Below the pieces are notes generated by a model. It saw nothing but the letters and a program-made list of their open reading frames with translations. It made no database searches and was not told the DNA's origin. From contig KV748246.1 in NCBI GenBank assembly GCA_001692895.1, positions 434,970 through 498,969 of the forward strand: 64,000 nt of DNA, written 5' to 3'. This stretch comes from Cenococcum geophilum 1.58. Its lineage: Eukaryota; Ascomycota; Dothideomycetes; Gloniales; Gloniaceae. Of the stretch, positions 23,830 to 33,290 are shown piece after piece. Each line of letters begins with the position of its first letter. Positions within the stretch are counted from its first letter, which is position 1. The position numbers and the translations under genes were made by a program.

Positions 23830-23954
23830 AATAAATAGAGGTAGCGGATATTTAACTAGAAGATGCGGATATCCTACTAGGCGCTACGGGCGTTTAGCTA
23901 GATAATGCGGATATCTTACTAGACCCTGCGGATATCTGGCTAAGGGTTGCGGAT
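23830..23954 (-). repeat. I-S-A-x-S-S-type coding repeat carrying GCGGATAT
   Basis: GCGGATA recurs about every 30 bp here (around 23842, 23863, 23907, 23928 and 23949), inside the helicase gene between its two ATPase domains. On the minus strand it reads as a repeated R/K-I-S-A-x-S-S/Q unit, probably a flexible linker. Confidence 0.6.
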
Positions 23955-23967
23955 ATATAATCCTCCT
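23955..23967. repeat. 13-bp target-site duplication of LINE copy 2 (left side)
   Basis: ATATAATCCTCCT at 23955-23967 is repeated at 26173-26185. The helicase frame is interrupted exactly between the two, so the LINE inserted into the helicase gene. Confidence 0.8.
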
Positions 23968-26172
23968 ACTGGAAATACGTACATGCAACCTTACTAAAAG
24001 GTAGCGCCGCACTTTAAAACTTACGCATACCCATCTTACCACCAAAAACAATCGATTTTCCAACTTTCAAGACCCAATTCCTACCGCTTAGCAAGCTATA
24101 GGTGGATTTAATTGTCGTTTTACCCCCTTTCCCCNAACAGAAAATTCTTCTTAGGGGTGGTCCTAGCTTGTAAGCGAGGCACGGACAGGAACACCAAAAC
24201 TACTACCACTACTACCACTACCAATACCAGGGGTCTAGTATTACTACTACCTTTAAACCTAATCTCCCCAGAAATCCTCTAGTAGGATTAGTAAGGAACC
24301 TCCTATAGTAGACACACAAATATTATGTATTACTAAATAATTTGTTTCTATTAATCATACATCTATTTTTAGCTATTTTTGTCCCCTTTTCAATCTTCCA
24401 CATTGGTCTAAATATTATAAACACGGGTACTAGTAGAACTTAACAGATCTGCATAGATATTTACTACTTAAATGTTTTTCTCCACTGAAACTATATTCAA
24501 AGTGGCATGCAGAACCAAATCCATTAAACCTGTATACAGAAGGTACAATGACCAAAATGATGGACTTTCACGGACTGCGTATACATTAGTATATCGTTTC
24601 TCTCCCCTTTCTCCAGAACAACACCTAACAAAAGGCTCTAGATAGCCTAACCCAGGCTCACTATAAAGGAGCTTGAAGAAGAAGAAGGAAGAATAAAAAA
24701 AGAAGAGGAAAATAAAAATGGGACAAGTTTAAACAAGCATTAGAGGACTATAACACGTAGTGCTCCTAGCCGGAGAAAAACCCCCTTTATTACAAAGGAA
24801 TAAGAAACAAGACAAACGACTGTTCCTAAAAGGACTAGTCGAAGAAGTAAGAGAGCTCTCCGTAAGGAGGTAGGCTCTACTAAAGAAACCTACGCAGAGA
24901 GGCTAAAGAAGGGCCCGCCTTACTTCGTCCTCTCTACCCTCCTCATTACCATCCTCCTACTCCTTCTACTTCTACTAGAAGCTAAGGAAAAAGCAGCTAC
25001 AAAGAAAGAAAGCTAGTTCCTAATTACAGACCAAAAGCGACCAACCTTTAGATACCTCTCTATACGGAAACAAAAAGTCAATCAACTATTTGCATTAAAA
25101 CTGCAAGTAGAAAAAACCTATTTTAGCATCCATAGCTAGAAACTAAAGGAAACGAAATATTCTTCTTACGACTACGGGAAGAGTATAATACGGATTTCCT
25201 AGTTAAATACAAAGGAAATCTAGCATAACTGCTTTACCTTTCAAAGAGAACAAAAAACTAGAACCTTTTGGGTTTCAAATTTATAGCCCATGGGGGTTCC
25301 TCCTACCCTACCGTTCTTTAGGAGGAAGGAGGCTCTAAGCTTCTAAAAGAAGAAATTGAGCCCTTTAATCCTATAAGGATACAAGGACTACCTAGATAGA
25401 TCTTTATCTAGTGTAAAAAGACACGATCCACAGACCAGAATTTGGCTCTCTATAGTTTTTTACTATAGAAAACGAAGAAAAAAGACAAGAATCCTTAAGC
25501 AAAAAGAGATATCAATTGCAGGTACAGCTTACTAAGGTAGTAAAATACCTCGAAGTCTCTCCTACTACGCAGTGTACGAGCTGCCAAAAATTTGGCCATA
25601 TAGGAGACAGGTGCTCTACTAGGGCCTGCAGATACTGTGCGGCTGCACATTTATCTAAAGACCATTCCTGTTCTACCTGTATAATAATAGGCAAGCCTTG
25701 CTAGCATACCACCCCTCTTTGCATTAATTGTAAAGAAAAACACTTTGCTAATAGTAAAGACTGCGAGACTCTTAAAGCTGCTAAACTAGTACGCGAGGAA
25801 GATTCTATGGAAGAATAAAACAGATAGGATTCTAGAAGGAGGCAACTCCTACTAGGCTCTTAAAAAGATATTAGAGAGCAAAAGGACAGAAATAAATTGC
25901 AAAAGGACAGGGATAGGGGTTAGGATTTCTTATAGTTTTTCTTACCATTTTCTCATTCCCTAGTAGTTGTAGTATCTTAGTATTTTACTAGGAAACTATA
26001 AACTCCTAATTTAGGGGTTTATAAACTACTAGGACATAGCTACTAGTACATATTAAGCTGCCTAGAAAGGATTTATGTATATAGAACTATAGCGCCATAG
26101 CCCAAGGCTGCATGCGCAGTATTGTACGTAGTATAATACAATGGATAAAAAAAAAAAATATAAAAAAAAAAA
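23968..26172 (+). mobile_element. Tad1-like LINE, ORF1-only copy 2
   Basis: A plus-strand non-LTR element of 2,205 bp with a 13-bp target duplication and an A-rich tail (26149-26172, runs of A broken by TAT). It contains a 5' region, ORF1 with zinc knuckles, and the 3' UTR. ORF2 is absent, as in copy 1. About 24240-24580 shows almost no RIP footprint (frequent CA and TG, e.g. CATGCAGAACC) and has no match in copy 1. One N lies at 24135. Confidence 0.8.
24590..25819 (+). pseudogene. LINE ORF1 with zinc knuckles, copy 2
   Basis: The C-terminal part is well preserved. A CCHC knuckle CTSCQKFGHIGDRC is encoded near 25573-25615, followed by a C-R-Y-C-x8-H-x-C type cluster and a C-I-N-C-K-x6-S-K-D-C cluster, ending with a stop near 25817-25819. 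Upstream, a region with Q-V-E-K-x-x-F-S-I and a helical stretch resembles the ORF1 core. It contains fewer RIP stops than copy 1 but is still interrupted. The normal partner ORF2 is missing here; a related ORF2 3' end occurs at 62650-63540. Confidence 0.7.
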
Positions 26173-27479
26173 ATATAATCCTCCTCTATTACTACCTCCT
26201 TAAATACCTCTTTAATAACAAAGAATAGTACCTTATAATTATTCTTATCCCTCCTCTTAATATAGCCCCTAATAATAGATAGGTTAGGCCGATTAATATC
26301 TATTTATTTAAGATCCGTTATACTCTAATAAAACCCCGCTAGCTTTATTACCTTTATATATATCTCCTTATTAAGTGTTGCAGTATATACAAACTACGGC
26401 ACTATTAGACTAAGCAGTAATTGGACCTTAAAGAGCTGTGTGTAATAGGGCTAGAAGCTCTTGCCCTAGTTAGCAACTAGATAATACTTATTAATTATAA
26501 CTAAGGAAATATGGGAGCGAAAAGCGGGCTAAGTAAGGATATAGTGGAACCGTTTACTTAATAGCAACTCTGGCGATACTAAAACATATATAAACTAACC
26601 CGCTTTAATATGTTTTAGGATATCCGCATACGCTTTTATTACCTCCGCATATATAAATACGGGATTTGCTCCTAGGATAGCCCGTATTTTTAATAGCTGC
26701 TCCTCTCTAATTGCGTTTAAAGGTAATACAATAATAGTAACGGAAGCTCGAATTAGTAATGGAATCGTCTGCATTATTATGCTCTTACCCTATAATATCT
26801 TTACCGCCAAGAATAAGTCCCTCTTTCCGTATATTACCCGTCTTAACACCTTAATTTAACTAGGTCGTCCGCTGTACGGATATAAAAGCTTAATAGCTCT
26901 ATCTACCGCGCTTAACTATTTCTCTTTACTTGCCTCCCGTAAGGCCAGAAGCTTATCTTGTATATCCTATAACTGCCTCTCTGCTAGGGACGTAAGATTC
27001 TCCCGTATATAATTATCTAGCTCCTATAAGCTCCGTAAGACCTACTAGCGTTCCTATTTAACTGCGGTCTTCCGACCCTAATAACTAGTACTTTTCTTTT
27101 AAGCTATTGTAGGTTTTCTATGCGGATATAACACCTAATAGTAGTCGAGACACTCTAGGCCAAAGGAGGATATTTTTAAGAAACGACCTAACTATAGCAC
27201 CTCCTAGGTGTTGCAATAGCCTTAAGTAGTAGATATCTACATATCTATATAGTTTTATCTATATTAGCAGACTATTCAATAAGATATAATATATGGTTAT
27301 AATTTTAACAACGCGTTTTTTAACTTTAACGAAATTAATATTAGGACTAGGCAATAGCCGTATTATAAAATTTATACCATTTAGAAGCCCTAAGTCTTAA
27401 AAATATTGTATTAACTTTTGGTAATAATAACGCGTTATATAAATAAATGAATTAGATATCTGCAATATCCGCTTAGCGG

Positions 27480-27600
27480 ATTTTGGTTATAATTTTAATA
27501 AAACTCGCCAAACGCCCTTAGACGTGATTTTGCAATTTGGAAGACGGCGTAGGTTATTCCGACGCTAGCTAAAAAATCACGTCTAAGCTCGCTAAGGTAA
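27480..27600 (-). repeat. Right terminal inverted repeat with stem-loop
   Basis: A perfect 15-bp stem pairs 27517-27531 with 27573-27587 (CTTAGACGTGATTTT). The loop includes a GACGGCG...CGACGC partial stem. Outside the stem, AGGTAA closes the element; inside, CTCGCCAAACGCCC is the inverted match of GGGACTTTGGCGAG at the left end. The stem sequences differ between the two ends except for CTTAGAC, so the fold is conserved more than the sequence. Confidence 0.8.
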
Positions 27601-27609
27601 AATTCCTTA
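27601..27609. repeat. 9-bp target-site duplication, right
   Basis: AATTCCTTA, identical to 14356-14364. The following sequence continues gypsy A2. Confidence 0.85.
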
Positions 27610-29374
27610 GGTATAGGGTAGATATTAGTAAAAATCTTAGGCTAGTAGATCTTAGTAAATTTTCTAGATTTTAGTTTAGGTTTAGAATAGTACATTATAA
27701 AGTATTCCTTTTTATAAAAAGGGGTAGTAAATAGAAGTTTAAGGTTATCCTAATTAATAACCACCTTATATAGCTTTATTTAGAGTTATTTAAGGATTAC
27801 TAGGTAACCTAAGGTAGTAACAAAAAGCTTAATTAGTTCTTTATGGTTTAGGTATTAAAGTCTTAGGGCTACTATAAGTAATACAGCCTAAGATAGTACG
27901 TTTGCCATTAAATCTAAATATATTAATATGCCGGTTAAGGGGGATTAGGGTAAAACTATTATCTTATATAAAGATCTTATTAATAAATCCTATACCGCTG
28001 GCTCCTATATTAATTAGAATTTAAGCGTTAGCCTATTAACTATTCTGCTAAAAATAATAGTTAATAGTTATGCTATAGTCCTAAAAGTTACAGTTTATAA
28101 TGTCTAAAGTATTTAACGAGATCCTAAGGCAGAGCTATTTTAAAGAGCGACTTAGCTCTAGGACCTTCCTTTTAAAGGCAATTAAGGCGGAGTTCTTATA
28201 GTATATTAATTGTAGCTTCGTCCTTATAAGTAGTGCTTACTAGATATAGGACTAGAACTAAATAAAGGAGGCCGTAAACAATAACTTAAGGTTAGGCGCG
28301 GTAGATAGTTACCAAAATTAGCCGTTTATAAATTATTTTAAGGTGTAGGTAAAGGAATGGAACAGCTTCTTAAGATATAGTCTTTGCTTCCGCACTTAAA
28401 GTAAAGGCCTAGCTTAATACGTTATTCTTATTTAGAGGACCCTAGTAGAGTATACTCTAGTATTTTAGTATTAATATTTATAGCGTCTAGATCTTTATAA
28501 GTCTTAGGTAGCTAGGAGGTAGAGTATTAGGGTATATATTTTAGAGTAAGGCGTAGTATATCGTTATATAAGCTATTAATAATATTAATATAGGCGGTAA
28601 GGGTATCTAGCAGCTTAACTCCTATAAGGGAAGCCTTTAGTTTAAAGTTTAGGGACTCTATTAGGCAATTAATTAAGGCGGGTTCGTTTTATCTAGTTTT
28701 TTAGCATAGTGGTAAAATTTAGTAAAGTATAATAGAAAGCTCTTAGAGCCTTATATTATCTTATTTAGTTTTCTTTATACTATAGCAATTTAGTTAGGGT
28801 CGCTATAAAATACTTCTAGTTTAGTAACTAGTTTTTTATAGTGCCTAGCTAGAACGAGTATACAGTTTCTATAGCATCTTTTATTAAACAACTTATAGCG
28901 AAATATAGTTAGCTATTAGGGGTAGGGTAGTAGTCGATATTACCATTTAGCTTATTCTTAAGTTAGTTAAAAAAGGAGCGTAGTTTACTTCTTTTGCCTA
29001 AATAGACGGGAGGATTAGGGAGACGTTTAGTTAACTTCTTTATAGGTGCACTAGTTAGCGAATTTAGGGTTAAGGAGCTAGTTTTTAACACGTTTCCTCT
29101 ATTTAGTATTTATAGGTTAATACTAGTAAGAACGGGTAGGGGCGACGGTATAGTAGACGGTAGGTTATAACAGATCTCTTTAATTTCTTTCCTTAGAGAT
29201 CCGATTGTTTCCTAATATTAAGCTTCTTATTTAGTAAGGGCGTTTATAAAGGCCTATTATAGGCTCTTTATTTATTTGGTAAATATATTATATAGGTTAG
29301 TTATAAATATAGGGGCTTTTAGGTTATTCTATATATTAGATAGGGTAGTATGAGTATAGGTTTAACGTAATATA
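27610..29374 (-). mobile_element. Gypsy fossil A2, Gag and protease half
   Basis: On the minus strand there is a Gag of the same type as gypsy A (about 29200-28400), a degraded zinc-knuckle segment near 28380 and an aspartic protease (a D-x-G-A-S-G motif with F-I-D-K, about 28020-27960). It is colinear with the pol half at 11553-14355. The A2 LTR lies just upstream. Broken by RIP. Confidence 0.75.
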
Positions 29375-29703
29375 TATTATAGAGTAAGTATAAGCGGCGA
29401 TAATATATATAAACTATATAATAAGATTAAAACGTTATATAAGGAAAAAAGGTAAGAAAATAAGAAGAAAGGGTATATTATTAACTTAGTTACTTAGTTA
29501 ATATATACACGGAGTAGAATAGGATTTAGATCGCAGTTTTAGTAGAGCTTAATAGAATATAGTAGAATTTAATGGAACTTAGTGGAATATAGTAGAATAT
29601 AGCAGATTGCCGTTAGATTGCTATAGGTTATAGTAAATTGCGGTTTCGTAGACAGTGGAAATAGGTAGGTGTATATAAGGTATTATAAGGGTGTTCTGTG
29701 ACA
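29375..29703 (-). repeat. 5' LTR of gypsy A2
   Basis: 329 bp. On the minus strand it starts TGTCACAGAACACCC at 29703 and ends ...TCTATAATA at 29375. It matches the LTR of gypsy A at 7255-7625. It abuts Helitron coding sequence at 29704, so A2 appears to have inserted in or beside that Helitron. Confidence 0.75.
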
Positions 29704-31080
29704 AGTAGCTAAATATAGATTAAGCAGCGTACTTTAATATTATTATTGCCGCTATAGATACGGATCTATAAACGGCCCGCTTCTTTCTTTAGAGCCCTAT
29801 AAATACTAATAAAACGTTTCTCTATTGCTGCCTTTACTACTACTAACGCTTATATAGTAAGATTATTCTTTATATAGTTTTTTCTGGTATTACAGCCCTT
29901 TTATTACTTAGCGACTATACTACCTACTCCCGTTTTTAGATACCTATTAATTTATATAAAAAATCTACTTATAATATTTTTAAAGGCTTAGATCTAGCTA
30001 AGCTTTTATACTATACCTCTTTATTTATTTAGGATAAGGTACTAATATAGTACCGCTACTACTTTAAAGCTATATACTATATACTTACGAACATTCGTTC
30101 TAACAACTCTACCTTTAGCGGAATCCCTACTATTTTAGGCGGCTACTTTACTTAAATACTACCTATTGTCCCATAGGGGAACCGCGTAGCTATTATAGGT
30201 GCCTACCTATAGCGATTATTTCTCTAGCCTACCTTCTATATACTATCCCTGCGGTTAAATATACGTATTCACTAGGGTAAGGTTAATTGGTAATTTATAG
30301 CTTAAGTATAGAGCTTATCCTATAATACGTCCCTATCTAGTAGCGTTAGTATCCTACTTAGTATAGCCTAGTTCCGGTTTAAGGAACCCTTTTATAGGTA
30401 TATATACCCTCTGTAACTACTTACGCGGGTATATACTACTTTTAATACCTTCTATAATCGCGCTATCCTAACTATTTATAATAAGGCTATCCTTATACGG
30501 CTCTACGGCTTCCTAAGGACCTTTTTTCTATAAATACTATAGAGCAAAATAAAGAAGAAGATAATGGTAACGTTATACTACCGCTACTAGAACTTCTGTA
30601 AACACTTAATTCTAATAGCTTACCTCTATTAAAACTTTCCCTTAAAGTAGGCGCGCCTATAATTCTTTTACAGAACCTTTACCCTAAGGAGGGCCTTTAT
30701 AACGGCACCCACATAGTTATTATACATTTAGGCCGCCGCTATATTAAAGCTTAGATGCTTAGCGGCAGGTTTTATAGCTAGCTACAGCTAATCCCTTATA
30801 TTAAACTTACCTCTACAGAGGGAGAACTGTCGTTTATTATTAGTAGAAGGTAGTTTTAAATCCGGCTGTACTTTGCTATAACCGTAAATAAGTTATAAGG
30901 GTAGTCTTTTAACTTTATTAGGGTTAATTTACGTATACTAGCCTTTACCTATAGGCAGCTATATATTGCACTATTAAGAGTAATAGATATAGGCGGGCTT
31001 TTACTATTACTGCCGTAGAACGGGGATGCTATAACTGCTAATATTATATATTTAGAGGTATTGCTATAGTCTTAGGGCTA
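29704..31080 (+). pseudogene. Helitron helicase, C-terminal half (Pif1-like)
   Basis: The plus strand reads as the Pif1-type helicase of a Helitron RepHel protein. A G-I-P-x-I-L-G-G-x-F-T-x-I-L-P motif III-like block lies near 30115-30165, L-K-V-G-A-P-I-I-L-L near 30638-30668, a V-N-K-x-x-G-x-S-F-N motif V region near 30885-30920 and the R-Q-L-Y-I-A-L-L-R-V motif VI region near 30955-30985. It is truncated at the left by the gypsy A2 LTR. The 3' part ends near 31065, followed by a short CTTAG/CTAAG palindrome, as expected of a Helitron 3' end. Confidence 0.8.
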
Positions 31081-31084
31081 AGAC

Positions 31085-31265
31085 GCGGGGGGACAGTATA
31101 GTAGTAGTGGTGGCAGTATAGCAGTAGTAGTAGCAGTATAGCAGTAGTAGTGGTAGTATAGTAGTAGTAGAGCAGTAGGGTAGTAGGGGAGTAGTATGGC
31201 AGTAGGGCAGTAGTAGGGCAGTAGTAGGGCAGTAGTAGGGTAGTAGTAGGGTAGTAGTAGGGTAG
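31085..31265 (+). repeat. (AGTAGTAGGGC)-type microsatellite
   Basis: AGTAGTAG with interspersed GGG/GGC fills about 180 bp. A longer tract of the same kind (57600-58120) precedes the second copy of the following Helitron-like segment, so the microsatellite is linked to it. Confidence 0.85.
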
Positions 31266-31665
31266 ACTTAGTTTATAAGGACAAAAGCCCACTATAGGCG
31301 TGAGAAATCTATTAAATTTCTCTAAGGAACTAAATTGCGGGCTATAAATCCGTAATTTGGAAATTTTCCTTAGAAAATTTAACGGATTTCTTGTCTTTTA
31401 TATACTGTTTTATGGTTTGACCTAAGTTTTTAATTAATTAAAAATTTGTCCTAGTTACTTAATTTTTTATATACTACCCCATTAATTTATAACCTTGCGG
31501 TAAACCCCTTACACTTATAATATACCCCCTAGTATTACCTATATAAAATTTCTATTAGAATAGATTTATAGAGCTTATAAAGCGCTTTAAAATGGTACTA
31601 CTTTTATCTAAATATCTAAAGGATAAGTAATATTATACTAATATAGAGTTAAGAGCTCCATAGAA
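31266..31665 (+). repeat. Helitron-5'-like segment, direct repeat of 58125-58500
   Basis: The two segments share GGACAAA(A)GCCC, TTTTCCTTAGAAAATTT, ACACTTATAATATACCCCCTA and AGAGCTTATAAAGCGCTTTAAAAT in the same order. At 58125 this segment leads into a Helitron Rep gene, so it is probably the Helitron 5' non-coding region. Here it runs into a minisatellite instead. It contains TTTCCTTAGAAAA-type small palindromes. Confidence 0.7.
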
Positions 31666-31679
31666 TACTTAGGGGAAGT

Positions 31680-32440
31680 TGCGTACGGAGCTCTATAGGC
31701 TCTATAAGCTCTATAGACTCTATAAGCTTTATAAAAGCTCCCTATAAAGCTCTATATAAAGCTCTACTTAAAGCCTATCTAGAGCTCTAAAGCTCTACTA
31801 ACACGTAGTACTAATATACTAGGAAGTCTCTACGGACGCCCCTACTACTACCTATATAATTATTTATACAATTATCTATACTAACGACTCTATGTTGGCT
31901 CTACGAACGGCTCTATATTAGCTCTACAAACGGCCCTATAAATAGCTCTGTATTGTCTCTATAAACGACCCTATAAACAACAGCTGTATAATAGCTCTAT
32001 ATCGTCTCTATAAACGGCCCTATAACCGGCTCTATAATAACTCTGCACTATCTCTATAACGGCTCTATAAATAACTCTACAATAGCTCTATAAATGGCTC
32101 TATAGCGGCTCTACGGCTACTCTACCAACGGCTCTATAACGGCTGTACGACGGCTTTACAACGGCTTTATAACGGCTCTATAATGGCTTTATAACAAATC
32201 TACAACGGCTCTATAAATAGCTCTACAAATAACTCTACAAATAACTCTACGAATAACTCTACAAATAACTCTACAAATAACTCTATAAACAACTCTACGA
32301 ACAACTCTATAAACGGCCCTACTATTGCCTATATAAACGGCTCTATAAACGGCTCTACTATCGCCTATATAATCGCCTATATAATCGTCTATATAAACGG
32401 CTCTTTAACGGCTCTCTAATAGCTTAGGGGGGAGCTATAT
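31680..32440 (+). repeat. Minisatellite, GGCTCTATAA-type units
   Basis: About 760 bp of 10-14 bp units around the cores (C)GGCTCTATAA and ATAACTCTACAA, with runs such as 32220-32290 being almost regular. No coding sense is apparent. It appears to have grown out of the AGCTCTATA sequence at the end of the Helitron 5' region, because the 58500 copy has only a short equivalent. Confidence 0.8.
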
Positions 32441-32459
32441 ACGGAGCTCTGTCTAGAAA

Positions 32460-32575
32460 CTATTATGTGCATATATAACTACACGTATATAACTACCGCG
32501 TATGTAACTACCGCGTATATAACTACCGCGTATATAACTACTGTGTATATAACTACTGCGTATATAACCCTTATT
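32460..32575 (+). repeat. 15-bp tandem repeat, ACTACCGCGTATATA
   Basis: About seven consecutive units of 14-15 bp. They end in TTATTACTACTACTAC, which supplies the ACTAC target of the next insertion. Confidence 0.8.
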
Positions 32576-32586
32576 ACTACTACTAC

Positions 32587-32978
32587 TATAAGCTTTGCAG
32601 TGTGTGGGAATTAAACGAGCAACTTAATTGTAAATCTATGGAAATTAAGTGATATAAATACAAAAGTAGACTCCTAACTCCAAGACCTATAACTTATTTC
32701 AAACGTATCCAAGACATATAAGTGTTGGAATTACAAGGTCATAAGGTCACAGCGGAGCAGTCTTGAGGGTCTATTTGATGATAGAGATGACGCAGACGAT
32801 GAATATTGATTGATTCGTGATGCAGTAGATGCGGTTGATATCTATATAGATTGTATGCGGACTTCGTCCTCGCAATGTGTCCAGAGCTTAGTCAGCATCT
32901 CTCGCTTAATTCTGACAATAAGGGTAGTGCTGAAGTAGGTAAAACAGGGTAATATGTAAGGTCCGGTAGTCGGTTACA
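32587..32978 (-). repeat. Solo LTR, largely free of RIP, TSD ACTAC
   Basis: 392 bp flanked by ACTAC (32582-32586 and 32979-32983). On the minus strand it begins TGTAACCGACTACC and ends ...CAAAGCTTATA. A shorter, related solo LTR lies at 47740-47943 with the same two ends. CA and TG dinucleotides are common here (e.g. GATGACGCAGACGATG), unlike the surroundings. It is either recent or escaped RIP as a short single copy. No internal region is present. Confidence 0.8.
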
Positions 32979-33124
32979 ACTACTTTATAGATCTCCCCCT
33001 TAACCGCTTATTTTATGCCCGTTATTATTACCCTAGGTCTATTTTTAAATACCTCTTTAATTCTAATAGTCTCCACCTTATTATATATATTTACTGCTAG
33101 TATAGGGGGAAGGAGAGGAAGGAG

Positions 33125-33290
33125 AAAAAGTAGGCCTAATAGCCTCCGCAATAGCCTCTATAGTAGTCTTTATAGTAGTCTTTATAACAGCCTCGTAACA
33201 GCCTTTATAGCAGTCTCTATAATAGCTTCTGCAACAGCCTCCGTAACAGCCTCCGTAGCAGTCTTTATAACAGTCTTTATACTACTACTC
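33125..33290 (+). repeat. ~12-bp minisatellite (AGCCTCTATAGT/AACAGCCTCCGT)
   Basis: Roughly a dozen units of 12 bp. They keep a reading frame open and would encode a Ser/Leu/Ala-rich repeat, but I see no sign of a real gene. Confidence 0.7.

Larger units (their letters stand above)
22600..27110 (-). pseudogene. RecQ-like superfamily II DNA helicase, split by a LINE
   Basis: The helicase reads on the minus strand in two parts, 27110-26186 and 23954-22600, separated by LINE copy 2. The first part has the Walker A region (x-G-K-S-I-I-M-Q, 26770-26803), the motif II region (decayed D-E-x-H position in L-V-I-I-N-K-Y-Y, 26472-26510) and motif III (T-A-T-L, about 26372-26386). The second part has the helicase C domain: K-T-I-I-F-L (23725-23747), the D-A-L-A-Y-x-A-D-I motif V (23516-23558) and Q-x-F-R-R-A-A-R-R-D-G motif VI (23421-23450). 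These signatures fit fungal RecQ-like helicases such as the telomere-linked and repeat-associated ones. The gene points away from the right terminus of the transposon. The true start and stop are uncertain; stops are of RIP type. Confidence 0.8.
14365..27600 (+). mobile_element. 13.2-kb DNA transposon with DUF6589 gene, RecQ-like helicase and hairpin ends
   Basis: Four independent lines set the limits: a perfect 9-bp target duplication, inverted termini (TTACCT...AGGTAA, continuing as AG-x-x-AGCTTAGAC on each side), a second inverted block further in (GTCTAAGGG-x-x-TTTGGCGAG), and the fact that gypsy A2 is interrupted exactly here and resumes on the other side. Inside are a plus-strand DUF6589 frame (14552-17377), two tandem minus-strand gene copies (17824-21345), a repeat-rich stretch (21800-22070) and a minus-strand RecQ-like helicase (22600-27110) split by a LINE. 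A 9-bp duplication is usual for Mutator-type elements, but I see no MULE transposase. The whole element is RIP-mutated and must have been repeated in the genome. Confidence 0.85.

Noticed and set aside
22600-23954. Helicase C-terminal part as a separate gene
   Set aside because: A 13-bp target duplication and motif order show it is the second part of the RecQ-like helicase interrupted by a LINE.
14365-27600. Starship or Crypton-type element
   Set aside because: No tyrosine-recombinase (DUF3435) signature was seen, and Starships lack paired inverted ends with a 9-bp duplication like this.
14365-27600. Ordinary Mutator-like (MULE) element
   Set aside because: The 9-bp duplication fits, but no MULE transposase or its DDE/zinc-finger landmarks were found; kept only as an alternative for the integration mechanism.
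31044-31292. Open minus-strand frame rich in Leu/Tyr/Thr
   Set aside because: It lies inside the AGTAGTAGGG microsatellite and stays open only because of the repeat; no independent coding sign.
32460-32575. Possible CRISPR array
   Set aside because: Units are contiguous with no unique spacers, and the sequence is eukaryotic in every respect.
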